DNA from: an uncultured Chloroflexota bacterium
Lineage (GTDB): Bacteria; Chloroflexota; Anaerolineae; Aggregatilineales; Phototrophicaceae
Assembly (NCBI GenBank): GCA_937974245.1
Contig: CALJKV010000015.1
Location: 1-64,000 of the forward strand
DNA length: 64,000 bases
Reading direction: 5' to 3'
Under the pieces are notes generated by a model. The model saw only the letters and a list, made by a program, of their open reading frames with translations, was not told where the DNA came from and made no database searches. The position numbers were made by a program, and so were the translations under genes. This document shows, in pieces, positions 22,554 through 31,013 of this stretch (position 1 is the stretch's first letter; every line of letters starts with the position of its first letter).

Positions 22554-24401
22554 TTAATCCTGGGCGACAGGCACGCTGAAAGTGAAGGTACTGCCGCGTC
22601 CCACCACACTTTCGATCTGTATTGTGCTGCCCATTTGCTCAACCAGGCTGCGGGTGATTGCGAAGCCCAGCCCTGTGCCAGGCCGTGACCGCGTAAAATC
22701 GTCCTCCGCACGCCAGAATTTTGTGCCAAGATTGGCGATGGCTTCTGGGGAGAGGCCAATGCCGGTATCCTGTACACTGAATTCGATGTGACTTCCAGCA
22801 CGGCGGACGGCCAATCCGATCTTGCCCCCCTCCGGGGTGTACTTGTAGGCGTTACTCACCAGGTTGGTTAGCACTTGCAGCAGCCGGTAGTAGTCCACCT
22901 CCATATCTGGCAAGCCCGGTTCGATCACTTCATTGAACTCGTGCCGGAAGGTTTCAATCTGAGTCAGCGTGCTATCCCGAACCGCCTGCACAATATCGGC
23001 CACAGGCACCCGTGTGACATCCATAAAGAACTGGCCGCCCTCAATCCGACTGATGTCGGAAAGATCGGAAACCAGCATTTCCATACGCTTGACAGTGGCT
23101 TTGATGCGCCCCAAGAACTCAGCCTGCCGCTCGGTCAGATTGCCCTGGAGCAAGGTGAGATCGGAATACCCGGCGATGCTGGTCATCGGTACTTTGAGAT
23201 CATGGGCGACGATACCAACGAACTCACTTTTCGCCCGGTCTGCTTCCTGGACTTTGGCATAGAGCTGGGCGTTTTCGATGGCGACGGCGGCACGTGCCAT
23301 CATGCGTTCGATCAAGTCCTGTTGTTCGGCAGTAAAGGCATCCCCGGTGCGTTTGACGACGACGACTCCTAACACGTTGGCTTCCCGGTGTACCGGCACG
23401 ACGGCGACAGCCTCACCATTGGCTTGCTGCGGAGTCAGGATAATCGGCTTGTTGGCACTCACTACCTGTCGCACTGCCGGGTACGCCGTATCCAGATAAT
23501 CCAGGTTTTCCACCGTGTCACCATATTGATAGACCGCACGGGCGCGGGCTGGCGTGCCTTCGATGAGGCCGAACCACCCGCTGGTCGCAGCAGAAAGCCG
23601 GCACGCCCAATCCAGCGTGTACTGGATCGCTTTGTGGGTATCCAGCGTTTCGTTCAACTGCAGATCAACCCGCCGCAGCCGCTGGAGTTCTTCCACCCGT
23701 CGTGAAAGTGCCTCGTCGGTTTCGCTGAACAGGCGAGCGTTATCAATGGCAACCGCAGCTTGCCCGGCGAAGGCTTCCAGGGCTGCCAGGTCATCCCCAT
23801 TGAACAGTCCAGCCATAATCCGACTGTCCACGTAAACAACGCCGATGACACTACCACGTGCCCGCAGCGGAGTCGCCATGATACTGCGCAGCACCTGATT
23901 GACGATACTGGCCTGGGCTGAAAACCGGGGGTCTTCCGCCGCATTCGTCGTCAATAGTGGTGTGCCGCTATCAACAACTTCGTTGGTGATGGTGCGACTG
24001 TACAGGAATTTATCGCTGCTGATTGTCTGCTGGTCGAGGTTGCGTGCTGCTTTGACTTCCAGCCCGCCGTCATCGTTGCGCAGCATCAAAAAGCCCCGTT
24101 CCGCGCCAGTCAGATGGATGATGGCGTCCATCACCTGGTCGAGTACGGTTTGCAGGTCGAGTGATGAGCCAATCGCCCGGCTGACATTATAGAGAGCCTC
24201 AAACCGCCCTGCTTTCTTGCCCTGGGTGCGTTCGGCCTCCAGGCGGACAAGCAGTGCCTCAATCTGGTTAATCTGGTTAAGGAGATACTGCCCCTCTACG
24301 CGCCCGGCTTGAAGTTGGGTACGCAGTACGCCCATGTTCTGGCGAACTTCGGTGAAATCTTGTTCGGAAACTGGCTTATCCGACGATGGATGGATACTCA
24401 T
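22554..24401 (-). CDS. GAF-GAF sensor histidine kinase
   Basis: 615 residues, no membrane segment. A short coiled N-terminus (~20-60), GAF1 (~70-215: YNVSRAIGSSLDLQTVLDQV, TPLRARGSVIGVVYVDSR), GAF2 (~235-385), then HisKA with IVAHDLKVPMTSIAGYSDL (~398-416) and an HATPase domain with LVSNAYKYTPEGG, VQDTGIGL and GTGLGFAITRSL. Two GAFs suggest cytoplasmic sensing of a small ligand or redox signal. The start overlaps the nth stop by four bases and the PIG-L gene follows six bases later. No cognate regulator lies in the operon. Confidence 0.93.
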   Translation of the reverse strand: MSIHPSSDKPVSEQDFTEVRQNMGVLRTQLQAGRVEGQYLLNQINQIEALLVRLEAERTQGKKAGRFEALYNVSRAIGSSLDLQTVLDQVMDAIIHLTGAERGFLMLRNDDGGLEVKAARNLDQQTISSDKFLYSRTITNEVVDSGTPLLTTNAAEDPRFSAQASIVNQVLRSIMATPLRARGSVIGVVYVDSRIMAGLFNGDDLAALEAFAGQAAVAIDNARLFSETDEALSRRVEELQRLRRVDLQLNETLDTHKAIQYTLDWACRLSAATSGWFGLIEGTPARARAVYQYGDTVENLDYLDTAYPAVRQVVSANKPIILTPQQANGEAVAVVPVHREANVLGVVVVKRTGDAFTAEQQDLIERMMARAAVAIENAQLYAKVQEADRAKSEFVGIVAHDLKVPMTSIAGYSDLTLLQGNLTERQAEFLGRIKATVKRMEMLVSDLSDISRIEGGQFFMDVTRVPVADIVQAVRDSTLTQIETFRHEFNEVIEPGLPDMEVDYYRLLQVLTNLVSNAYKYTPEGGKIGLAVRRAGSHIEFSVQDTGIGLSPEAIANLGTKFWRAEDDFTRSRPGTGLGFAITRSLVEQMGSTIQIESVVGRGSTFTFSVPVAQD

Positions 24402-25111
24402 AATGATTTCTCACGCTCATTTTGATAAAAATCACAGTGCGCCGTTAGCGGACACTGCTCACAGTCCGGTTGTCGCGCCCGGCAGACTGTCCGACCATGC
24501 GCGATCACATTGAGGTGAAAGGTATAGTAATCTGCCGGTGGCACGATGGCTTCCATAATCGGGTGCGCTTTTTCGGCGTTTGTCCGGGGCGGAATGAACC
24601 CGATACGCTCGCTCACCCGGTGTACATGGGTATCTACCGGGAAGGCCGGGCGGTTAAACGCGAAGCACAACACAATGGCGGCGGTTTTCGGGCCGACTCC
24701 GTTCAGGCTGGTTAGCCAGTTCCTGGCATCCTCCAGCGGGAGGTCACTCAGGAAATCAATACTCAATTCACCGCGCTGCTCGCTGATTGTGTGCAGCACA
24801 TTCTGGATACGTGGGCCTTTCTGGTTTGCCAATCCCGCCGGGCGGATTGTCTCAATGACCTCCTCCGGGGGCGCATCGCGCACCGCCTCCCAAGAAGGGT
24901 AACGAACCAGCAGCGCGTCGTAGCCCTTGTCCCGGTTGATATCGCTGGTACTCTGGCTCAGAATACAGTTCACTAATTCATCCAGCGGCGCTAAATGCTG
25001 CCGCCAGGTTGGATAGCCATAGTGTTCCCGCAGCGAGGCCGCCACTGGCGCGTATTTGGCCCGGCGAGCCTCAAATTGGGGGATAGTTTCGGTGATGTTT
25101 TTCTCAGTCAT
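24398..25111 (-). CDS. nth: Endonuclease III-like DNA glycosylase
   Basis: 237 residues from the ATG at 25111. The helix-hairpin-helix LNGVGPKTAAIVLCFAF with its catalytic Lys, the Asp of FPVDTHVHRVSERIG, and the [4Fe-4S] loop CRARQPDCEQCPLTAHC (C-x6-C-x2-C-x5-C) identify an Nth/MutY-type enzyme; the Lys marks it as a bifunctional glycosylase/AP lyase for oxidised pyrimidines. It is somewhat longer than E. coli Nth (211 residues) at the N-terminus. It heads a five-gene minus-strand operon otherwise made of signalling genes, and overlaps the next gene by four bases. Confidence 0.92.
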   Translation of the reverse strand: MTEKNITETIPQFEARRAKYAPVAASLREHYGYPTWRQHLAPLDELVNCILSQSTSDINRDKGYDALLVRYPSWEAVRDAPPEEVIETIRPAGLANQKGPRIQNVLHTISEQRGELSIDFLSDLPLEDARNWLTSLNGVGPKTAAIVLCFAFNRPAFPVDTHVHRVSERIGFIPPRTNAEKAHPIMEAIVPPADYYTFHLNVIAHGRTVCRARQPDCEQCPLTAHCDFYQNEREKSL

Positions 25112-25195
25112 AGTCTTGATTGTACGCGGGAACAAGTTTCAGGCAAGCGAAACCGGCCGCATATCGCCCTACCTGTCGATCTGCCTAGAGGCGCG

Positions 25196-25627
25196 TTACA
25201 GGGTCTTGGGGGCATCTTCCTGGGCGAGCCGGGTCAGGAAATCCGGGTTGGTGACTTCCAATTGGGCGCGAGTCGTGACCAGTAGATGCTCGAACAGTGC
25301 CGATTGACGCGGCCAATAGTCGTATGCCCCGGCGATAATGTCTTCACACAAGCGGTGGTTGCGCTCGGCCAGTTCGGCGCGCGCGGTGATGGGGTCATCA
25401 GGGAAGGGTGTGCTGACCTGCTGGACGAAGTTCAGCCGCTGCCACTCCTCGCGCAGGTGGATCATCTCCCAGACAGCTTCGCGCCGGGCGATTTTCAGAA
25501 CGTTAATCGCAACCAGCGTCTCATAATACCGGCGTCGGTCACTGTCTTTGAGTAATGGGAGGATTTTTTCCTGAAGATACCAGGCAACGGTATCCAGCAG
25601 CTGGCTGGCGTCCGGTTTGTCATACAT
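25196..25627 (-). CDS. DUF6285-like helical protein
   Basis: 143 residues, nearly all alpha-helical. The opening PDASQLLDTVAWYLQEKILPLL, RRYYETLVAINVLKIARREA and the closing LVTTRAQLEVTNPDFLTRL match what I remember of DUF6285 proteins, which usually sit beside acyl-CoA dehydrogenase and aminoglycoside-phosphotransferase-like genes. Neither partner is adjacent here; the neighbours are nth and a secreted SH3-like protein. No motif suggests an enzymatic activity. Function unknown; the family call is from memory of the sequence pattern. Confidence 0.65.
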   Translation of the reverse strand: MYDKPDASQLLDTVAWYLQEKILPLLKDSDRRRYYETLVAINVLKIARREAVWEMIHLREEWQRLNFVQQVSTPFPDDPITARAELAERNHRLCEDIIAGAYDYWPRQSALFEHLLVTTRAQLEVTNPDFLTRLAQEDAPKTL

Positions 25628-25665
25628 GGTGATCTGCTTTTCTGCTCAGCAGCAACATCGCAACA

Positions 25666-25697
25666 ACGAGCAAGAGGCCATCAGACCCCTTGCTCGT
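25666..25697 (-). terminator. Hairpin terminator after the SH3-like protein gene
   Basis: ACGAGCAAG (25666-25674) pairs with CTTGCTCGT (25689-25697), a perfect 9-bp stem in the gap between two minus-strand genes. Confidence 0.6.
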
Positions 25698-25726
25698 GAG
25701 TATACCATTCATGCAGGTTGATGTGC

Positions 25727-26782
25727 TTAATTCGTGACCGGGATGAACAGCCCCGCCGGGTTGCGGACTGCGCCCTGGGCATCGGGCAACCAGCCATTTA
25801 CCAGCACCCCGTCGCAAACTGCCTGCACTTCATACCAACTGGCGGACTGGGTACGCCCGACAATCAGGTATTCCAGGTCACCGGCAATCGTACACAGCGG
25901 TACACCGGCAGCACTCGGCGTCCCCAACAGTTCATGCTGGCTGTAGAGGACAAACCGGGGTTGGGTGATCTCGCCCTGCGCCTGCACCACCGGGATGCCC
26001 AGGAAGTTGCCGCGCATAATCAGGAATTCCGCGCTGGCCCAGCCCACGAGGTCACCGGCCTGCACATACCACCACGAGAAATCGGCGTTGCGTCCCAGAA
26101 CAACCAGCTTGTCACCGCCATCCACGACGCCCACCAGCGTGAATTCAGGCGCATCACCAGAACGCAGCGACAGGTTATCGGTGTTTACCAGCGCAAAGCC
26201 GGGCAGTTCTTCAATTGTTTCGTCCGCGTTGCGGGAACGTGGCGCTGTTGCGTTCAAGTCAACCGAGGGGGACGTGATTCCGGCGGGTAAAATGATCGTC
26301 CCGTCGGCCACTGTCAGCAGCCCGTCTACTACGAAAAAAGCATCCGCCGGCATTATGCCGTAGGTTGGCAGCCCGCTACATGAGCCGGTTGTCATGACAA
26401 TGAGTTTCTCGTCAAACCCGTTTCCGGCGCGGCTCATGACGCGCAGGGTCAGCGGGTTGTACTGAGGCGTGGCCGTCCAGGCGACAACATCGCCACCGTC
26501 CCAGGAAACCGTGCCGCCCACAAAGAATGAATCTTCAATCGGGGCGTAGATCACGTTGCCCACACCATCGGTTGCGCTCAGGACAAATGCCTCGCGCTGG
26601 TTGCCGGTGTTATCCCGGTCAAGCATGATATAGCCGCTGGTCCCGGTGAACCCTTCACAGGTCAACACGAAAGCTGCGCCGCCGTTCTCCCCCGCGAAGG
26701 CGATCAGGTTGCCACCCAACAAGCCTGCCACCAGCGCCACCATAGCCAGAATTTTTGTCAATTGCCGTAAGTTTACGGTCAT
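25727..26782 (-). CDS. Secreted protein with SH3-like domains
   Basis: 351 residues with a Sec signal peptide (KILAMVALVAGLLGGNLIAFA, ~10-30; cleavage after AFA). The first ~110 residues of the mature part form a beta-rich domain with two Cys (LTCEGFTGTSGYIML and TGSCSGLPTYG). Two C-terminal repeats have the look of bacterial SH3 domains (LVGVVDGGDKLVVLGRNADF with WWYVQAGDLVGWASAEFL; LEYLIVGRTQSASWYEVQAV with VNGWLPDAQGAV). SH3-like domains of this kind often bind cell wall or serve as spacers. AAGGAG nine bases before the ATG fixes the start. Function unknown. Confidence 0.82.
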   Translation of the reverse strand: MTVNLRQLTKILAMVALVAGLLGGNLIAFAGENGGAAFVLTCEGFTGTSGYIMLDRDNTGNQREAFVLSATDGVGNVIYAPIEDSFFVGGTVSWDGGDVVAWTATPQYNPLTLRVMSRAGNGFDEKLIVMTTGSCSGLPTYGIMPADAFFVVDGLLTVADGTIILPAGITSPSVDLNATAPRSRNADETIEELPGFALVNTDNLSLRSGDAPEFTLVGVVDGGDKLVVLGRNADFSWWYVQAGDLVGWASAEFLIMRGNFLGIPVVQAQGEITQPRFVLYSQHELLGTPSAAGVPLCTIAGDLEYLIVGRTQSASWYEVQAVCDGVLVNGWLPDAQGAVRNPAGLFIPVTN

Positions 26783-26828
26783 TACGTGCTGCTCCTTAAT
26801 CTCTGATGGGCATAAGCGATTCTCTATA

Positions 26829-26857
26829 ATAATGCGTCAGATCGATGATTTTCGCAA
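26829..26857 (-). promoter_or_regulatory. Candidate promoter of the SH3-like protein gene
   Basis: On the minus strand TTGCGA (26857-26852), 17 bases, CATTAT (26834-26829), about 40 bases before the start codon. Confidence 0.4.
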
Positions 26858-26991
26858 TTCGCCCGGTTAGAAATCCGGTTGTTTGTGGGATGTACTTCTG
26901 GTTGGTGCGCTCATGCCCAGGATAGTATAAGGGAGTTCAGGCTCTTGTCCGAATGTGCATTAAAGTGCAATCCCCCTTGTTTATGACGAAC

Positions 26992-27022
26992 TTGCTGGTT
27001 TTCAGGGCGGCGTGGTTATAAT
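26992..27022 (+). promoter_or_regulatory. Candidate promoter of the LLM oxidoreductase gene
   Basis: TATAAT at 27017-27022 with TTGCTG at 26992-26997; the 19-base spacing is slightly long. It would give a leader of ~25 bases before the GTG. Confidence 0.4.
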
Positions 27023-27052
27023 GTGAGATGGTATACAGTTTGGAGTATCGTC

Positions 27053-28045
27053 GTGCAAAAGACTTTTGACATTGGCATCATGTTCCGCTGCCTGAATTCG
27101 CCTGAATCGCTCATCCCATTTGTCCAGCGTGCCGAGACAGCCGGTTTTGACGAGGTGTGGATTGTTGAGGACTGTTTCTTCGCCGGGGGCATTGCCTCAA
27201 CGGCGGTGACTCTGGCAATAACCGAACACATCCGGGTAGGCCTCGGCATCATGCCGGCAGTGGCGCGTAATCCGGCTTTCGCGGCGATGGAAATCGCGGC
27301 ACTGGCCCGGTTGTTTCCTGGTCGCCTGCTGCCTGGTTTCGGACACGGTGTAGGTGATTGGATGCGGCAGATTGGCGCTTTTCCGGTTTCGCAACTGGCG
27401 GCGTTGGGGGAAGTCACTGAGACGGTTCGCGCGCTGCTGGCGGGTGATCGGGTTGACTTCCAGGGGCAGCATGTGCATCTCAGTCAGGTTCGATTGGAAT
27501 TTCCGCTGGAAACGCCGCCCCCGGTTTCGTTGGGCGTGCGCGGCCCCAGGTCATTGCGGCTTTCCGGGCGAGTCGCGGATGGCACGATTCTCGCTGAACA
27601 TGCCTCGCCCGCGTATGTCACCTGGGCACTGGAGCAGATACGCATCGGGCAGCGTGAAGCCGGACGTGAGAATGAGACTCACCGAGTGACTGTCTACACC
27701 TACTGCGCCCTGGATGCAGACCACCAGACCGCGCTGGACAAGCTGCGCCCCCGGTTAGCCCGCGCCATCGCGTCCGGCAGCCTGTCGGCGTATCTTGAGC
27801 CACTTGGTATTCAGGATGAAGCCAACCGGCTGGTAGCGGACAAAGGGGCAGCCTGGCTGGAGAAACACCTGCCCGATGCATGGATCACCCACCTCGCAGT
27901 GGCCGGCACCGCAGCAGAATGCCGCGACGCGATTCGAAAACTCGCTGCTGCGGGCGCGGACAGTGTCGTCCTCGCGCCAGTTGAAGACGACTTCCAGACC
28001 TTGACGACTCTATCCGACACATTGCTGCCACTGCTGGCGGAGTGA
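27053..28045 (+). CDS. LLM-class flavin-dependent oxidoreductase
   Basis: 330 residues from the GTG at 27053, seven bases after GGAG. The luciferase-like barrel is seen in DIGIMFRCLNSPESL, ETAGFDEVWIVEDCFF, ITEHIRVGLGIMPAVARNPA, RLLPGFGHGVGDWMRQIGA and VSLGVRGPRSLRLSGRVADG. The pattern fits the F420- or FMN-dependent TIM-barrel oxidoreductases (5,10-methylene-H4MPT reductase-like branch) rather than true luciferases. The substrate is unknown. The stop is only 14 bases from the convergent SDR gene, with no terminator between. Confidence 0.88.
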   Translation: MQKTFDIGIMFRCLNSPESLIPFVQRAETAGFDEVWIVEDCFFAGGIASTAVTLAITEHIRVGLGIMPAVARNPAFAAMEIAALARLFPGRLLPGFGHGVGDWMRQIGAFPVSQLAALGEVTETVRALLAGDRVDFQGQHVHLSQVRLEFPLETPPPVSLGVRGPRSLRLSGRVADGTILAEHASPAYVTWALEQIRIGQREAGRENETHRVTVYTYCALDADHQTALDKLRPRLARAIASGSLSAYLEPLGIQDEANRLVADKGAAWLEKHLPDAWITHLAVAGTAAECRDAIRKLAAAGADSVVLAPVEDDFQTLTTLSDTLLPLLAE

Positions 28046-28059
28046 GTTCAGGTTGGCGA

Positions 28060-28980
28060 TCAGAGGTAGCTCACACCCGTCAACTTCTGAGAAACCTGCC
28101 ACAGCTTTTCAGCATCGTCGTCGCTATGGGAAGCCTTATTGGATTGCACTACCACCGGGTAACCCCGCATTTCCCGCAACCCGTCGGGGCCATAATACTG
28201 ACCACCAACAGCCTGGGGATCAACAGCTGCACGAATCAACGGCAGAGCACCCATAGCAGCACTTTGGACAAACGACCAGAACAAAGGCCCAAATAGTTTG
28301 AAATACCAATTGTCCTCCATATGGCCTGTCAGATTAGTCCGTGAAACGCCGGGGTGTGCCGCGACTGCGATAGCACTGGAACCAACGGCAGTAAAATGGC
28401 GTTGCAATTCACTGGTAAAAAGGAGATTCGCCAGTTTTGAGCGACTATAGGAACGTGTTGGCGTGTAATTCGCTCCTCCTTCGAACATGAGGTTGTCGAA
28501 GTCCATGTTGCCCATGTTATGCGCGTTACTGCTGACATTGACGACTCGGGCATTGGGTGTGGCGAGCAGTCGGTCAAGCAGTAGTCCAGTCAGGGCAAAA
28601 TGTCCCAGGTGATTGGTGCCAAACTGCCGCTCAAAACCATCCTCGGTTGTGCCATAGGGAACCATCATGATGCCGGCATTGTTCAGCAATATATCCAGCC
28701 GCTGATAATTCGCATTGAACGCATCAGCAAACTGGCGTACTGAGTCAAGGCTGGCGAGGTCAAGCTGCATGATTTCCGCCGAGGCTTTGGGGATTTCGGC
28801 CTGAATTTGTGACAAGGCCGTTTGCGCTTTGTCGATACTGCGGCAGGCGAGAATAGTCTGTGCACCATTGCGGGCAAACTCCTTCGCGGCTTCGTAGCCA
28901 ACGCCGCTGTTCGCGCCCGTTACAATGATGACTTTGCCGGACAGGTTGGGGATATTTGCGGTCGTCCACTTTTCAGACAT
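28060..28980 (-). CDS. Short-chain dehydrogenase/reductase (retinol dehydrogenase-like)
   Basis: 306 residues. The Rossmann motif IIVTGANSGVGYEAA (TGxxxGxG), the NNAGIM motif, VVNVSSNAHNMG with the catalytic Ser region and YSRSK (Tyr-x3-Lys) are all present. The insertion around YTPTRSYSRSKLANLLFTSEL and the length of ~300 residues fit the classical SDRs annotated as retinol dehydrogenase or WW-domain-oxidoreductase-like, which use NADP(H). The C-terminus NKASHSDDDAEKLWQVSQKL is typical. A single gene, somewhat less GC-rich than its surroundings. Confidence 0.9.
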   Translation of the reverse strand: MSEKWTTANIPNLSGKVIIVTGANSGVGYEAAKEFARNGAQTILACRSIDKAQTALSQIQAEIPKASAEIMQLDLASLDSVRQFADAFNANYQRLDILLNNAGIMMVPYGTTEDGFERQFGTNHLGHFALTGLLLDRLLATPNARVVNVSSNAHNMGNMDFDNLMFEGGANYTPTRSYSRSKLANLLFTSELQRHFTAVGSSAIAVAAHPGVSRTNLTGHMEDNWYFKLFGPLFWSFVQSAAMGALPLIRAAVDPQAVGGQYYGPDGLREMRGYPVVVQSNKASHSDDDAEKLWQVSQKLTGVSYL

Positions 28981-29402
28981 CGAGGTTTCCTTTATTTGAT
29001 CTAATGCGGAGACTTGCCAGGTTGAGGAATCTCAGGTTCCGGTATTCTAGTTGCAGTTCGTATAGGTGTAAATCGCGGTTTACGAGAGAAGCGCTATTCG
29101 TGTACTGCTGCCGGGGTACCATAAATATATCCCCTATGACGCGGCATTATATATAGATTTGCTCAGGTATCTGTGTTTGCAAAGCGATTTCTCATATAAG
29201 GCATATGAGAGCAACGGCAGTTGGTCGGGACTGCCGGATACCAACCGAGTCTGAAGTGGCGGCTCCGGTGTAACCGTACTGGTCAAAGTGGCTTGTCCCG
29301 TTTTATGGAGGATTAGACGGCGGGAACTTTCAGGGAGTATAAATACACGAGGGCAGGTTGCAATCCCGCCCTCGTAGAAAACATCAGGTGTTGTAAGCCC
29401 GT
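28981..29402. other. Intergenic region between pentapeptide-repeat gene and SDR
   Basis: I see no gene in these ~420 bases. TATAAT on the minus strand (29151-29146) could be a -10 for the SDR. CGGCAGT and ACTGCCG (about 29215-29237) form a 7-bp stem. A terminator is annotated at 29347-29375. Confidence 0.4.
29347..29375 (-). terminator. Terminator of the pentapeptide-repeat gene
   Basis: ACGAGGGC (29347-29354) pairs with GCCCTCGT (29368-29375), 28 bases after the stop codon on the minus strand. Confidence 0.6.
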
Positions 29403-30623
29403 TTAGCTGCGCATCCCCACCGCACCGAACTGTCCCATGTCTACATCAGACTGGTAGACACTACCATCTGGCAGGATCGCATCATGCAGGTTTGCATCCC
29501 GCAGATTGGCACCTGTCAATGTTGCGCTGTGCAGGTTCGCCCCGGCCAGATTCGCTTCGCGCAGGCTGGCGTTGGTGAGGTTTGCGTTCATCAGTTTTGC
29601 CCCGGCCAGGTTGGCTTCACGCAGATCAGCGTCTGTCAAGGTCGCATCTGCCAGATTTGCTTCGCCGAGGTTCGCTTCGCGCAGACTGGCACTGCTCAGG
29701 TTCGCCCCGGTCAGGTTCGCCCCGGCCAGGTCGGCATCACCCAGGCTGGCGTCCTGCAGGTTCGCCCCCGCCAAGTTGGCCGAACGTAGCTGGGCATCAC
29801 TCAGGTTCGCCCCGGTCAGGTTCGTCCCGACCAGATTCGCGCCATCCAGTATAGTGTCGCTCAGATTGCTGTCCTGTAAGTTCGCTCCCTCTAGATTAGC
29901 GGCGTTCATCTCTGTATCACTCAGATTCGCGCCAGACAGATTAGCATCCGAAAGGTCAGCGCCGTTTAACTCGACATCACTCAGGTTGGCATCCCGCAAG
30001 ATCGTTCCCCGCAAAATCGTCCCGTTCAAAACCGAGTCAGACAGATTTGCGCCGGTCAGGTCTTTCCCGCTCAAATCCTTTCCGGAAAAGTCGGCATCCT
30101 GGAGATTTGCATCGCGCAGATCGTCATCATCCAGCGAGGTGATGACCACTTTACGCTTTGATTTGCCTTTGTACTGCTTGTCACCCAGGTCAATATCGAG
30201 GTCGAAATCAATGTTGGTGAGCGCCTTACGCAGGGCGTCTTTGGTCGTCATCATGATGCGATCCCGCAGTTCCCGCCCCAGTTCCTTGATCTCCTGCACC
30301 TCATCGGTTGCGGTGCTGGCCCGCTCAGAGCGCACAATTCCTTCCAGATAGTTGACTAACTGACTGGCAGCCAGTTGCACTTGGCCGATCTTCTCCCGGT
30401 CAGCGGCAGTATCCGGCACTTCCAGGTTGAGCGATTCGGTCACATAGTAATCATCGGGTAGCAACTCTGCGATGCGGCCATGCAGCCCGCGATAGCTCTT
30501 GACGGCCATCTCGCCCGCGCCGCCGTAGTTTTCCATACGTAGATTGCGCTCCACCGAGTCGGCCAGCGCCCGAAGCGCCGGGAGCAGTTGTTGAATCGCT
30601 TTCTGTGTCTCCTGATTAAGCAT
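29403..30623 (-). CDS. Pentapeptide-repeat protein with helical N-terminal domain
   Basis: 406 residues from the second ATG (30623), which is eight bases after AGGAGG; the first ATG is only three bases from it. Residues ~1-160 are charged and helical. From ~165 to the end run about 45 uninterrupted A(D/N)Lxx units (ANLSDSVLNG, ANLEGANLQDSNLSD), predicting a right-handed square beta-helix. There is no signal peptide or membrane helix. Known members of this fold include gyrase-protecting Qnr/MfpA proteins and many of unknown role; the N-terminal domain is not diagnostic. The gene is downstream of the sigma factor on the same strand, with a ~140-base gap. Confidence 0.93.
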   Translation of the reverse strand: MLNQETQKAIQQLLPALRALADSVERNLRMENYGGAGEMAVKSYRGLHGRIAELLPDDYYVTESLNLEVPDTAADREKIGQVQLAASQLVNYLEGIVRSERASTATDEVQEIKELGRELRDRIMMTTKDALRKALTNIDFDLDIDLGDKQYKGKSKRKVVITSLDDDDLRDANLQDADFSGKDLSGKDLTGANLSDSVLNGTILRGTILRDANLSDVELNGADLSDANLSGANLSDTEMNAANLEGANLQDSNLSDTILDGANLVGTNLTGANLSDAQLRSANLAGANLQDASLGDADLAGANLTGANLSSASLREANLGEANLADATLTDADLREANLAGAKLMNANLTNASLREANLAGANLHSATLTGANLRDANLHDAILPDGSVYQSDVDMGQFGAVGMRS

Positions 30624-30767
30624 GTTCATATCCTCCTATTGGATGCTATCGTTCTGTTGCAGGTAACGCCCCTGCGCTTGGTTAACATTTCGGGTGTTGG
30701 TTCCTGCAGGGAAAGGCTTCTTTCTCGCCGGCGGATGGCAAGAATGGCGTGCCTACGGTAAACCTAC

Positions 30768-31013
30768 CTACCGGTTTAGCGCCGGCTCTCGGAAAGGCGC
30801 GGTCCCAGCCAACCGTGTCTCTGCCTGGTAACGCACTTTAAGTTTTGTCCCGGAGACGATCATGATCTCCCCAAGATTCGCCAACAGCCGCCGGTAAAGC
30901 GCCGGTTTGTAGATCGTCATCTGTGCGATCATCCGCCGAGTCTCTGATTCTTGCAGCAGCTTTCGCCGCCGTTGCAATGCCTGTGCGTTGATCTCCCTGA
31001 AATCCAGATTCAT
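30768..31013 (-). CDS. Small protein overlapping the sigma factor 3' end
   Basis: 81 residues from the ATG at 31013 (MNLDFREINAQALQRRRKLL), with GAGGGGA about eight bases upstream. It overlaps the last ~176 bases of the sigma factor gene in another frame. It is helical, with alternating charged residues (ESETRRMIAQMTIYKPALYR), and reads more like a protein than the overlapped sigma tail does. It could be a cognate regulator of the sigma factor or its true C-terminal extension reached by a +1 frameshift; the second possibility includes an assembly error. No family recognised. Confidence 0.6.
   Translation of the reverse strand: MNLDFREINAQALQRRRKLLQESETRRMIAQMTIYKPALYRRLLANLGEIMIVSGTKLKVRYQAETRLAGTAPFREPALNR

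Noticed and set aside
29200..29330. Structured-looking intergenic sequence that might be a riboswitch
   Set aside because: One hairpin is visible but no known riboswitch core could be matched on either strand.
29440..30130. 15-base periodic DNA that could be mistaken for a CRISPR or tandem-repeat array
   Set aside because: The period equals five codons and encodes A(D/N)Lxx units; there are no constant repeats with unique spacers.
29506..30351. A 281-codon antisense frame with strong five-residue periodicity (FAPARFAS-like)
   Set aside because: The periodicity is the reverse reading of the pentapeptide-repeat gene, not an independent repeat protein.
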